Position numbers and translations under genes: made by a program
Notes under the pieces: model-generated
What the model was told of the DNA's origin: nothing
The model's database searches: none
What the model saw: the letters and a program-made list of their open reading frames with translations, nothing else
Assembly (NCBI GenBank): GCA_949372605.1
Contig: CASIAE010000002.1
Span: 1 to 64,000 of the forward strand
From: an uncultured Flavobacteriaceae bacterium
GTDB lineage: Bacteria; Bacteroidota; Bacteroidia; Flavobacteriales; Flavobacteriaceae
Length of the DNA: 64,000 bases
Direction of reading: 5' to 3'
Shown: one piece after another, positions 1 through 8,834 of the stretch
How positions within the stretch are numbered: the stretch's first letter is position 1
Layout: every line of letters starts with the position of its first letter

Positions 1-1247
1 GAACCAGGAGGGTAACTATAACTCATCCAAGTCATAAAGTTTTCATACCAAGGGGAAACAAAAAAATCCAATCCTGTAAAATCTTCCAAACGCATCGGAA
101 CATCAAGTAATGTCATTACATTCATTCGCATGTAACCAGTTCCGTTAAACCACGCGCCATCTTCAACCCCCATTTTGGGGTGTTGTGCAATCCAAAGTTC
201 GTATAGATAGGAAAACCATTTTGAAGCTTCTGGTACTTCATTAACCAATGCAATTGAAGAGATAAACAAGCGGTGAAAGATGTGTTGCCAAACATGCATC
301 GATGAATTTCTGTTCTCCACATAATTCGTCCATTTGTCGTAAAACCCATCACCTCTCGCCACAATTTGATTTACAACGGATTGACGCTCGCTCTCCTCAA
401 ATTTTTTCCAAAAAACATCAATGGCCAAAGCCAATGATTGCATTATATATGAATCTCCAAAATCATTAATATGGGTCAACCCTTTAGGATCCCATAGCGC
501 AGCCTGCATCATCCATTTTCGGGCAGTGTTAAAATATTTTTCTTCTTGGGTTAAAACAAACGCTTTGGTTAAGGTCTCGAGTGATTCTCCAAATTGAACT
601 CCTATTTTTAGACTAAACCGTTTTTTTATTTTTTCTGTTTCACTGCGGTCCCTTCCTTTAAAAGTTGCTGTGGCATCATCTTCATTAGGAATTCGTTGTG
701 TTAATACTAAATCCGCAGCTGTTATAATTTTCTCTCTTTCTTCATAATTTTTCGTTTTTTTTAGAAATTGAGATAAATTTTCTTTTTCAATTAAGACTCG
801 AGGATGCCCCTTACTTATTCCTGCTAGCACTTCATCTACTGGAGGCGGGACAAACGAAATGGTTTCATCATTAACAACAAAAGAAGCCGCTTCACTCCAA
901 CTTGACATCTTGGACTTATATTTCCAGTACCAAAGCCCTTTTTTTAAATTTTGATGAGGATTTATTAATGAAAATGGAATGTCGTTTATTTCAATTAATT
1001 CGTTTTTAAATTCTGCATCTGTAGCAATCCTAACATCGTACAATGAAGATTTATCAGAAGGCCATTCTAAACTTGGACTGGAAAACCTGGCAGTAATATT
1101 ATTATCAGGAGACATCCAGCGTCTGTATTTTGGATAAATAAAATCTGGCATAACTTCTTTTCCTAATGACTTCGGTTGTTCTTGACTAATACAAGATTGC
1201 AATAGAATCGAAAACAAAAAGACTATGGTGTAAAACTTGTGATTCAT
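1..1247 (-). CDS. Heparinase II/III-like polysaccharide lyase (DUF4962 type), C-terminus beyond window
   Basis: An open frame reads leftwards from an ATG at 1247 and runs off the window edge, so about 415 N-terminal residues are visible. Residues 1-20 form a lipoprotein signal ending in LLQSC, so it is probably anchored in the outer or periplasmic membrane face. After a beta-rich segment, an alpha-helical toroid-like domain follows with a Trp/His-rich stretch (SSMHVWQHIFHRL) and GAWFNGTGYM. This arrangement resembles the DUF4962 plus heparinase II/III family, whose members cleave uronate-containing polysaccharides by beta-elimination. Its start lies 5 nt after the stop of the upstream sulfatase, so it belongs to the same minus-strand operon. 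The neighbouring GH105 enzyme would be the natural acceptor of unsaturated uronyl products. The catalytic Tyr/His and the C-terminal beta-sandwich cannot be checked because they lie outside the window. The substrate is not determined. Confidence 0.75.
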   Translation of the reverse strand, partial: MNHKFYTIVFLFSILLQSCISQEQPKSLGKEVMPDFIYPKYRRWMSPDNNITARFSSPSLEWPSDKSSLYDVRIATDAEFKNELIEINDIPFSLINPHQNLKKGLWYWKYKSKMSSWSEAASFVVNDETISFVPPPVDEVLAGISKGHPRVLIEKENLSQFLKKTKNYEEREKIITAADLVLTQRIPNEDDATATFKGRDRSETEKIKKRFSLKIGVQFGESLETLTKAFVLTQEEKYFNTARKWMMQAALWDPKGLTHINDFGDSYIMQSLALAIDVFWKKFEESERQSVVNQIVARGDGFYDKWTNYVENRNSSMHVWQHIFHRLFISSIALVNEVPEASKWFSYLYELWIAQHPKMGVEDGAWFNGTGYMRMNVMTLLDVPMRLEDFTGLDFFVSPWYENFMTWMSYSYPPG

Positions 1248-1252
1248 TTTTT

Positions 1253-2584
1253 TTATTGATTTTTCCATTTTAAATAATATTGCTGGAGTTCCTCCGCTAT
1301 TTGGGGATAATCATCATAAAGATTAACAGACTCATTGGGATCTTTGTCCAAGTCTATCAAAAGGTGTTTCTCTTTGTATTTATAAGCCCTATTACTCGTG
1401 TCATAGGGATTGCCCAACAGCTTCCATTTTCCTTTTCTAATCGCATAGGTGTCTCTGAACTCCCAAGCATACATTTCGTGGTTGGTTTTAGTGTTTTCAT
1501 TATTAATTAATTTCACAATACTTTTGCCATCCAAGTCATTGGTATCTAGATTCAAACCGCAAAGTTCAGCCAAAGTAGGCATCCAGTCAACTACGGATAC
1601 AAATTGGTCTCTCACCTGATTGGGTTTGATTTTCCCGGGCCAAGAAATCGCAGCAGGAACTCGAATTCCACCTTCAAAAAGAGATTGTTTTGCACCACGG
1701 AAAGGACCTGTAAAACCTCCACCGTGGTGGGCGCGTTCCTCGGTTGAGTGTCCATTGTCAGATTGAAATACAATAATCGTATTTTCCGTAAGTCCCCTTT
1801 GTTCTAACATCTTTATTAAAGCACCTATTCTCTCATCATGCGTGCTTAAAAAAGCAGCATATAAATCTCTTGGGTAGGCAACTCCTTTTTCACGATAATA
1901 AGTCAACCAATCTTCTTCTCCTTGATAGGGATAGTGTGGAGAGTTCATTGCGTAAAACATAAAGAATGGTTTTCCCTTTGATCTTCTTTCAAAAAAACCA
2001 CCTGCTTCTTTTAGCATTAAGTCTGGAAAAAACTGTCCATCATAATAAACTTCTTCATTATTGCGAAGTAGATTGTGTCGATTAGTGCCATTCCAATAAT
2101 AAAAATGGGAATAGTTATCAATACAACCCACCAAATGACCAAATGAATAATCAAAGCCTTGTGCATTCGGTAACATTTCGGGTTGGTATCCCAAATGCCA
2201 TTTACCAATCAGTAAGGTTTCATATCCTGCATCTTTAAACATCTCCGCCATGGTGTATTCTGTTCCTGGCAGACCGTTTGTGCTTTTTGGATTTTGACCT
2301 GCATTACCCGGACAACCGGCACGCTGAGGCGTTTTTCCTGTCAACAAAGAAGCACGAGAAGGCGAACAAACTGGCGAAGCATAGAATTGTGTAAAACGAA
2401 CACCACTGGTAACCAAGGCATCCATATTAGGGGTCAGAAGATCTTTAGCGCCATAGACGTTTAAATCTAAGGTTCCTTGATCGTCAGTATAAATAACAAT
2501 CACATTGGGCTTCTCTTGCGCAATTAAAGAGTAGAAAGAAAAGAAACAAGCCAGCGTAAGACTCAATTGTTTTAAATTATTCAT
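1253..2584 (-). CDS. Type I sulfatase (S1 family), secreted
   Basis: This is a periplasmic or secreted sulfatase hydrolysing a sulfate ester on the glycan. The alkaline-phosphatase-fold start (PNVIVIYTDDQG) supplies the first metal ligands. The catalytic signature CSPSR-ASLLTG has the Cys (residue 73 from the chosen start) that is oxidised to formylglycine. The motif IGKWHLGY and a C-terminal region with DLDKDPNE are typical of the family. A longer frame begins at 2620 but overlaps the upstream GH105 gene. The ATG at 2584 gives a clean signal peptide (hydrophobic LTLACFFSFYSLIAQ) and a 17-nt gap, so I prefer it. The regiospecificity and S1 subfamily cannot be set from motifs alone. It sits between the GH105 gene and the lyase in one operon. 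Confidence 0.9.
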   Translation of the reverse strand: MNNLKQLSLTLACFFSFYSLIAQEKPNVIVIYTDDQGTLDLNVYGAKDLLTPNMDALVTSGVRFTQFYASPVCSPSRASLLTGKTPQRAGCPGNAGQNPKSTNGLPGTEYTMAEMFKDAGYETLLIGKWHLGYQPEMLPNAQGFDYSFGHLVGCIDNYSHFYYWNGTNRHNLLRNNEEVYYDGQFFPDLMLKEAGGFFERRSKGKPFFMFYAMNSPHYPYQGEEDWLTYYREKGVAYPRDLYAAFLSTHDERIGALIKMLEQRGLTENTIIVFQSDNGHSTEERAHHGGGFTGPFRGAKQSLFEGGIRVPAAISWPGKIKPNQVRDQFVSVVDWMPTLAELCGLNLDTNDLDGKSIVKLINNENTKTNHEMYAWEFRDTYAIRKGKWKLLGNPYDTSNRAYKYKEKHLLIDLDKDPNESVNLYDDYPQIAEELQQYYLKWKNQ

Positions 2585-2601
2585 TAAATGCATATTTATG
2601 T

Positions 2602-4431
2602 TTAAGATTTTAATTCCCATATTTTTAAGTTTCGATATCTAAATCGGGTCCACTGCATCTGTCTAAAAGCAAATTTACCGGAGCCTAAAACTGGTCCCAA
2701 TGACTTGCCATCGTCTTTCCAATCAATAATTTTTTCACCATCAAGATTCATCATGATGTGATTCATTTTTTTTATCAATTGAATTTTATGAACTTCTTTA
2801 GAGTTGGATGGAATTCCTGGCCGACCAACGTGTACTTTAACAAAGCCTTTGTTTTTTCTCAAATGACTAAAAGGTCGGTTGGGTTTATTGGGCGCATTGG
2901 CATAATAGGAGATGTGATAGTTGTTCAAATCACTCTTAGTGTATTGTCTAAAAACACCTACTCTCTTTTTTAAACTGCGGTCAAAAATATCTTCTCCATT
3001 CACTCCTTTGGCACTAAAAAAAACAATACACAGCCCTTCTTCTGTCTCAATGTTTTGAACTTCCCATTCTGCTACAAAATTTTCTGGGAGATCCTTTGGA
3101 CACCAAAACACATGATGGGAGGCCTCTTTTGGAGAGAACATTTCCATCCATCCTGATTTAAAGAGAACAGCGCCCTCCCCCTCCATCCTCCAATCTTGAG
3201 TTTTTGATGCGTCGGATAGGTTATTTTCATAAAAAACATTTCCCTTCTGAAAAGATATTTCATCATCAGAACTCGTCTTTAAGTAATTAATATATTCAGA
3301 GGCAGCGAGTAAAAAAGCACCTGTACCAAATTCTTCCCAAGAGTCGGCATCAAAAGGCTTTGGATCTTTACCTACGGGCTGGACATATCCCAATCGCCCC
3401 GCTTCATTAACATGCTGTTTTAGTCCATTCCAAGCATTTAGCATGGGTGATAAATATTGATCCTTAGATAGAATTCCTTGATTAACACCCCAAGCAAACC
3501 CATAACAGAAAAAACTGCTGCTACTGTTTTCAGGAACATCTACCGGATTGATCGACTGGACAAGAGCGCCACTTTTTTTGTCTAAAAAAGCAAAGACACC
3601 CGGATCCAATAAATTCGCCCGCCACAATCCGTCTGCCTTTTGAATTTCTAATAAGGCTTCTGACATTCCAATAAATTGGTCTAAAAGTAGTTGTCGTTTC
3701 GGGTGATCTTTTGGAATAATTTCAAGCATATGAACCAAACCGCCATAAACCCAACCGTTACCTCTACCCCAAAAAATCTTTTTACCTGCTTTCGTTGTTT
3801 TTCCAAAATAACGATCATCACGATAAATCAAGTTTTCTTCTTTATCCCATAAATAATCTGTGGTTAATAGCCAATGATCAATCGCATAATTTAGGTAAAC
3901 TTTATTACCCGTCATTTGATACATCTTCGCAAAAGTTGGAGGCGCCATAAACAAAGCATCGCACCAGGACCACCATTCGTGTTGGTAAGGGTTTTTATCA
4001 TATCGAACATCAGGTGCAGGCTTTTTTCGCAACAGATGCGCATCAAGCACCCATTTAAGGTTTTTGATCATTACTCCTCGTCCTTTTTGGTCATATAAAT
4101 CAAGATAGACCTGACCAATGGCAATTTTATCCCCATGATACATGTCCGGAATTGTTTCCCATTGATGCTCCACTCCTATTTTGTATAAATGACTTTGATA
4201 TTCGGAATTATTTGTGGTCTTAAAAGCCTTCATCAATCCGATATAATAAGCCGCAAAATGCCAGTTCGTTAAGGTGTATTTCTCAACATGATCCGTTTTC
4301 TCGTTTTGCCATTTAACAACCCGATCAATTAATTCCGTTACCTGATTTATTTCCTTTTCTTGGTTTTGTGCAATTGCGTTAACCGCTAAAAAAAGGAATA
4401 AGAACAAACTAATAACTTTTTTATTTTTCAT
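2602..4431 (-). CDS. GH105 unsaturated glucuronyl/galacturonyl hydrolase fused to a DUF1961 domain
   Basis: The protein has 609 residues and an N-terminal signal peptide (to about residue 21). Residues about 30-380 form the alpha/alpha-toroid of GH88/GH105 enzymes: WWSWCDALFMAPP carries the conserved Asp (D158), and GRGNGWVYGGLVHML is the second family hallmark. GH105 enzymes remove the 4,5-unsaturated uronic acid left at the non-reducing end by polysaccharide lyases. Residues about 400-609 resemble DUF1961, a concanavalin-like beta-sandwich that may bind or process glycan (HHVFWCPKDLPENF, FRQYTKSDLNNY). The fusion is unusual, since GH105 proteins are normally about 350-400 residues. It lies between two sulfatases and near a lyase, which supports a uronate-containing sulfated substrate. 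Family assignment is firm for the first domain and good for the second. Confidence 0.88.
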   Translation of the reverse strand: MKNKKVISLFLFLFLAVNAIAQNQEKEINQVTELIDRVVKWQNEKTDHVEKYTLTNWHFAAYYIGLMKAFKTTNNSEYQSHLYKIGVEHQWETIPDMYHGDKIAIGQVYLDLYDQKGRGVMIKNLKWVLDAHLLRKKPAPDVRYDKNPYQHEWWSWCDALFMAPPTFAKMYQMTGNKVYLNYAIDHWLLTTDYLWDKEENLIYRDDRYFGKTTKAGKKIFWGRGNGWVYGGLVHMLEIIPKDHPKRQLLLDQFIGMSEALLEIQKADGLWRANLLDPGVFAFLDKKSGALVQSINPVDVPENSSSSFFCYGFAWGVNQGILSKDQYLSPMLNAWNGLKQHVNEAGRLGYVQPVGKDPKPFDADSWEEFGTGAFLLAASEYINYLKTSSDDEISFQKGNVFYENNLSDASKTQDWRMEGEGAVLFKSGWMEMFSPKEASHHVFWCPKDLPENFVAEWEVQNIETEEGLCIVFFSAKGVNGEDIFDRSLKKRVGVFRQYTKSDLNNYHISYYANAPNKPNRPFSHLRKNKGFVKVHVGRPGIPSNSKEVHKIQLIKKMNHIMMNLDGEKIIDWKDDGKSLGPVLGSGKFAFRQMQWTRFRYRNLKIWELKS

Positions 4432-4440
4432 TTTTAATAA

Positions 4441-5856
4441 TTACTTGTTATAAACCTCAACATCACCCTTGTTTAAAAACTTCCAAACATAATGTTCTGA
4501 GGGGACATGTGCTTCCTTAAATATTCTTTGGGCCTTTTTTAATATCTTTGAATTTGCACTTGAAACGTCATTTTTTTCAGAAGGATCATTTTCTAAGTCG
4601 TAAACTTCAATAGCTCCCTGATCTCCTGAATGCATGTTTTTTTGGATGGCTTTCCATTTCCCAAATCGAGTGGCACGCCACCCTTTTTTCTCATAAAACT
4701 CCCAATACAAATAACGCTCCTTGATTTTATTCACCTTTCCATGTAGAACTGACAAAATACTTACCCCATCAACCTTAACTATTGGGTTTACTCCAGCTAA
4801 ATCTGCAATTGTGGGTAAGAAATCTGCAAAATAACCAACTTGATCGCTGGTCGTATTTGCTTTTATTTTTTTGGGATGCCAAACAATTAGAGGAACACGA
4901 ATTCCTCCTTCATAAGGATCGCGCTTCATTCCTCTGTAAATTCCGCTACTCTGAAAAAGTTTCCAATCATTTTCAATTTCAGCAGCGCCATTGTCTGAGG
5001 TGAAAAAGATGTAAGTATTCTCATCAATTCCTAGTTTTTTCAATCGATCTAAAACTCTCCCTACAGTTTCATCCATTTTGGAAACCATCGCAGCATAAAT
5101 TTTTTGTTTCTCTGTCCACCCCTCTTTATCGCTGTAGATTCCATTGTCAGGGATTTCATACTTGCCATGAGGAATACAAAGAGGCAAATAAAGGAAAAAT
5201 GGGCTTTCATGGTTCTTATCAAGAAAACTCATTGTCTTATCAGCAAATAAGTCGTGGGTATATTGAGTTTTTTTTTGATCTTCATTTCCATTAAGGATCA
5301 CTTTTTTGTCGTTCTCCCATAAATATTCAGGAAAGTAAGAATGCGCCCTTCTTTGATTTAAAAACCCATAGAAGTAATCGAAACCTTGTTTGTTAGGTTC
5401 GCCGGTCGTATTTGGCTCTCCCAATCCCCACTTGCCTATCATTCCTGTTTTATAACCTTTTGTTTTGAACACCTCAGCAACCGTTACATCTTTGCTTTTG
5501 ATCGGAACCCGACCCTTGTTTCCGGCTAAACCGACGACTCCTCCCTTCCCAAAGTTTCCTCTTACTCGAGTGTGACCTGTGTGCATGCCTGTCATCAAAA
5601 CACTCCTAGCGGGAGCGCAGACGGAAGATCCAGAATAAAATTGACTGAATTTCATGCCCTCACTTGCCAATTGATCCAAGTGGGGTGTCTTAATTTGTTT
5701 CTGACCATAGGAACCCAATTCGGCATATCCAAGATCATCTGCCATAATAAAGATTATGTTTGGACGATCTTGACCGCCTACTAACTGAGCTCCAAAAAAA
5801 ATAAAAAGAACTAAATAATTAAATTTAAAACTTTTGAAAAAAACTGAATTATTCAT
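4441..5856 (-). CDS. Type I sulfatase (arylsulfatase A-like), secreted
   Basis: The protein has 471 residues with an N-terminal hydrophobic export signal (LVLFIFFGAQLVGGQ). The metal-binding opening PNIIFIMADDLGYAELG is followed by the active-site motif CAPAR-SVLMTG with Cys80 as the formylglycine precursor. IGKWGLGE and TSDNGAAE are further family landmarks. These features match arylsulfatase A-like S1 enzymes acting on glycan sulfate esters. A C-terminal DLENDPSEKNDV turn, common in this superfamily, is also present. Its stop lies 9 nt before the GH105 start and its start is 3 nt after the stop of the upstream oxidoreductase, so it is internal to the operon. A maturase (FGE or anSME) is required but is not encoded in the window. 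Confidence 0.9.
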   Translation of the reverse strand: MNNSVFFKSFKFNYLVLFIFFGAQLVGGQDRPNIIFIMADDLGYAELGSYGQKQIKTPHLDQLASEGMKFSQFYSGSSVCAPARSVLMTGMHTGHTRVRGNFGKGGVVGLAGNKGRVPIKSKDVTVAEVFKTKGYKTGMIGKWGLGEPNTTGEPNKQGFDYFYGFLNQRRAHSYFPEYLWENDKKVILNGNEDQKKTQYTHDLFADKTMSFLDKNHESPFFLYLPLCIPHGKYEIPDNGIYSDKEGWTEKQKIYAAMVSKMDETVGRVLDRLKKLGIDENTYIFFTSDNGAAEIENDWKLFQSSGIYRGMKRDPYEGGIRVPLIVWHPKKIKANTTSDQVGYFADFLPTIADLAGVNPIVKVDGVSILSVLHGKVNKIKERYLYWEFYEKKGWRATRFGKWKAIQKNMHSGDQGAIEVYDLENDPSEKNDVSSANSKILKKAQRIFKEAHVPSEHYVWKFLNKGDVEVYNK

Positions 5857-5859
5857 TGA

Positions 5860-7149
5860 TTAAATTTTAAATGGTTTTCTATATTTTTTAGATCTTAATT
5901 TATTTGCTTCTCTGTCGTGGATAAATTTCTCCTTCATTGGATTCCATTCTAAAGGCCTATTTAAATCATAAGCAATATTACTCAATTGGCATACAGAAGA
6001 GGTTCTGTGTCCAACCTCAACATCACAGATCGGTTGTTTTCTTGTTTTAATGGAATTGATCCAGTCTATATAATGATCGTCGCTTTTGTAAAGCTTGACG
6101 TCATTTTCTTCAATGACAATATCAGCAATATTTTTTGGATTTGTTTCCAAAAAACGTCTACTAACTTTAAGTGTTCCTTCGGAACCAATAAACTTGACAC
6201 CATACTTGGCAATTTCAAATTTATCATGTACCATTTCAATTCCATTCTCATAGAACATTTTTAATCCAAGTTTAGATTCTTTGTCTTTTGGTGGAATAAA
6301 CTTGGCAGGACCCGTGTGGTCCATTCCCAATGCCCATTGAGCAATGTCAAACATGTGAGCACCCCAATCTGCAATGATTCCTCCTCCATATTCTTGATAA
6401 AACCTCCATCGAGGAAAATGTCTTTGTTCTACAGGTGGGGAAAGAATACTATGATAAGGTCTGTAAGGTGCGGAGCCTAGCCAAGCATTCCAATTCAAAG
6501 CATCAGGAGCTTTTTCAGAGGGAAGGTCGCATGGAATTGCTGGATCTCCCACATAAACAACTACTTTTTTAATTTCACCTATGTAGCCATTACGAACTAA
6601 TTCAGCTGCATGTCGAAAAAGTTTTGAGGAGCGCTGCATGCTTCCTGTTTGGAATACAGCATCATACTTTTTCACTGCATCAGCAATCATTCTTCCTTCT
6701 TTTAAAGTATGTGCTAAAGGTTTTTCACAATAAACATCCATCCCTGCTGCCAAAGAATCAATCGAATTCTTTGCATGCCAATGATCTGGTGTAGCTATGA
6801 CAACTGCGTCCAATCCTTTGTGATTAAGAAGTTCTTGATAATCGGTATATTTATTTACCCCCTTGATGTCCCAGTTGGGTTGATTTTTTTTATACGCTTT
6901 AATAAGTTCTTGCTCCAAAAGGTTCAATTTATCTCCCTCAACATCAGAGGCGGCTAACCACCTGACCTGGTTTTTTAGACTAAATTTTTTCATGAGTGAC
7001 CGTCCCTGAACACCTGTTCCAATAAGTCCTAAATTGATTTGATCACTTGGTGCTACAAACCCACGGCCCAATACATGACGCGGAAGAATAAAAACTCCTG
7101 CACCGATTGTAAAACTTTGCTTTAAAAAAGTTCTTCTTTTATTGTTCAT
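5860..7149 (-). CDS. Gfo/Idh/MocA family oxidoreductase, Tat-exported
   Basis: This is a 429-residue NAD(P)-dependent sugar oxidoreductase. A twin-arginine signal (RRTFLKQ at residues 5-11, then a hydrophobic stretch) predicts folded export with bound cofactor. The Rossmann glycine motif GLIGTGVQG, the ATPDHWH segment and CEKPLAHT (the conserved EKP with the catalytic Lys) identify the family. Members oxidise sugar hydroxyls, often at C3. In Bacteroidota they are repeatedly paired with DUF1080 proteins in 3-keto-glycoside pathways. Here it is embedded among sulfatases. DUF1080 partners are encoded further right in the same locus. Export and family are well supported; the exact sugar and position oxidised are inference. 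Confidence 0.9.
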   Translation of the reverse strand: MNNKRRTFLKQSFTIGAGVFILPRHVLGRGFVAPSDQINLGLIGTGVQGRSLMKKFSLKNQVRWLAASDVEGDKLNLLEQELIKAYKKNQPNWDIKGVNKYTDYQELLNHKGLDAVVIATPDHWHAKNSIDSLAAGMDVYCEKPLAHTLKEGRMIADAVKKYDAVFQTGSMQRSSKLFRHAAELVRNGYIGEIKKVVVYVGDPAIPCDLPSEKAPDALNWNAWLGSAPYRPYHSILSPPVEQRHFPRWRFYQEYGGGIIADWGAHMFDIAQWALGMDHTGPAKFIPPKDKESKLGLKMFYENGIEMVHDKFEIAKYGVKFIGSEGTLKVSRRFLETNPKNIADIVIEENDVKLYKSDDHYIDWINSIKTRKQPICDVEVGHRTSSVCQLSNIAYDLNRPLEWNPMKEKFIHDREANKLRSKKYRKPFKI

Positions 7150-7160
7150 GATATTTGTTT

Positions 7161-8834
7161 TTAATTCGAAAAATGTCCATTTTTTAAATTTACTATTAAT
7201 TTGTTATTTGAAGGTGAGTATTTTTTAATGTACTCTTTTATCTGTTGAACGATTAGAGGATTATCGGCTGCGATATCGACATCCACATTACCCAAAGAAG
7301 CTTGATCAAAAATCTTAATGGAAGAAGTCTTGTCCTCTGGCACCAAAATTTTATAATCATTAAATCGCATAAAGTATTTCCATTTTCGTTCCTCTGGAAT
7401 ATAACTTTTCAATTCATCAATGACTTCCTGGTGTTCTGTTTGATTGGCTAAATTTTCAAACTGATTTGGATCTTTTTTTAAATCATACAATTCAAAAGTG
7501 CCATCAAAATATGAAATTAATTGCCATTTTTCATTAGAAACGGTATGAGATCCTATTGCAAAAGTTGTTACGGTAGATTGATCCCAATTGATTTTTGGAT
7601 TGTTTATTAAAGGTAAAAGGCTGTTCCCTTCCCACGTCTTTTGTTTTGGGATTCCCGAAATATCAGCTAATGTAGGAGCAAGATCAATCAGATTAACAGC
7701 TTGGGTAATTTGCACCTCCTGATTTTTACCTTTTGGTGGAATGATTAAGAACGGAACTCTGGTACTTCGATACCAACCCGTCCCCTTTCCCCAGTGGGAT
7801 TTTTCACCCAAGTGCCATCCATGGTCAGACCAAAGAACGATCCAGGTATTCTCTGATAACTTGTTTTGGTTGATTGCTTTTGCTAAATCTCCAATGAGTT
7901 CATCAACAAAAGCTACGGAAGCACGATAGGAAGCAACAGCATTTTTCCATTGATCATATTTTATAACTGTTTCGTGTCTTCCCGAAGTTTTGGGATACAA
8001 GGCCAATTGTTTTGCACGATGTCCAAGATCATCAAAATCATCTTCTAAATAACTTGGGAGTTCAATCTTTTCTGATGGAAATGAATCATGAAACCTTTTG
8101 GGATTGAAAAGCGGCTGATGAGGTCGTTCGAACCCAATGGCCATAAAAAAAGGCTTTTCGTTTGACTCCTCTAATCTTTTAATGGCCCAATCCACACTTA
8201 CTCGATCTGAAAATAAGCTGTCTGGTAAATCGACTGCCCCCCAATCAAAAGTATGTGACTTATTCCAATAACGATCGGCGGGCATGCCATTTAATGGCAA
8301 TATGAATTTTTTTCCCTGTTTTATTACCTCATGAGAGGGATTTTGTTTGCTGTTTCGTAATTCTTTTGAATTAAAGGGTGCGGAAGATCCCATTCTACCT
8401 CCATAAGCATCAAATGCATTCATGGGAATGCCTCTTCCATGAAATATCTTTCCTACTCCAAAAACTTGGTAACCATTTAATTTAAAGTGTTCTGGTAGAC
8501 TTTTAGTATCTGAAAAATCCTTGGCGAAATTCACCTGATTGTCATAGACGCCAGTTGTGACAGGCCATTTTCCAGACAGAATCGCTGTTCTAGATGGACC
8601 ACAAACAGGCGCTGGGCAATGCGCATTTAAAAAAGAATACCCTTTTTTCGCAAGTGCATCCATATGGGGGGTAATGGCATCTTTATCTCCCAAAAAACCA
8701 ACCCAATCATTTAAATCGTCTACTGAGATGAATACAACATTTGGTGGTTTAGAAATAATAGTCCGCTGTTTTTGTTCACAGGAAACAAAAAAAGAGAAAC
8801 ATCCCAAACACAACCAAATATTTCTAAACATCAT
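7161..8834 (-). CDS. Type I sulfatase, iduronate-2-sulfatase-like lipoprotein
   Basis: The protein has 557 residues. A lipoprotein signal ends in FFVSC (Cys19), so it is membrane-anchored. PNVVFISVDDLNDW and the signature CGPSR-TAILSG (Cys78 to formylglycine) follow the iduronate-2-sulfatase-like branch, as do FGVGKIFHGRG and LGEKSHWGKGTGWYRSTRVPF. Such enzymes desulfate O2 of uronic acids or related positions on other sugars, so this is consistent with a uronate-bearing substrate, but the specificity is not proven. The start codon shares one base with the upstream stop (TAATG at 8836-8832), which indicates translational coupling. A second Met codon follows directly and would serve equally well as the start. 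Confidence 0.9.
   Translation of the reverse strand: MMFRNIWLCLGCFSFFVSCEQKQRTIISKPPNVVFISVDDLNDWVGFLGDKDAITPHMDALAKKGYSFLNAHCPAPVCGPSRTAILSGKWPVTTGVYDNQVNFAKDFSDTKSLPEHFKLNGYQVFGVGKIFHGRGIPMNAFDAYGGRMGSSAPFNSKELRNSKQNPSHEVIKQGKKFILPLNGMPADRYWNKSHTFDWGAVDLPDSLFSDRVSVDWAIKRLEESNEKPFFMAIGFERPHQPLFNPKRFHDSFPSEKIELPSYLEDDFDDLGHRAKQLALYPKTSGRHETVIKYDQWKNAVASYRASVAFVDELIGDLAKAINQNKLSENTWIVLWSDHGWHLGEKSHWGKGTGWYRSTRVPFLIIPPKGKNQEVQITQAVNLIDLAPTLADISGIPKQKTWEGNSLLPLINNPKINWDQSTVTTFAIGSHTVSNEKWQLISYFDGTFELYDLKKDPNQFENLANQTEHQEVIDELKSYIPEERKWKYFMRFNDYKILVPEDKTSSIKIFDQASLGNVDVDIAADNPLIVQQIKEYIKKYSPSNNKLIVNLKNGHFSN

Noticed and set aside
122..364. Short minus-strand ORF with 80 codons
   Set aside because: It lies in another frame within the long partial lyase gene, which has a signal peptide and family motifs. 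The short frame has none.
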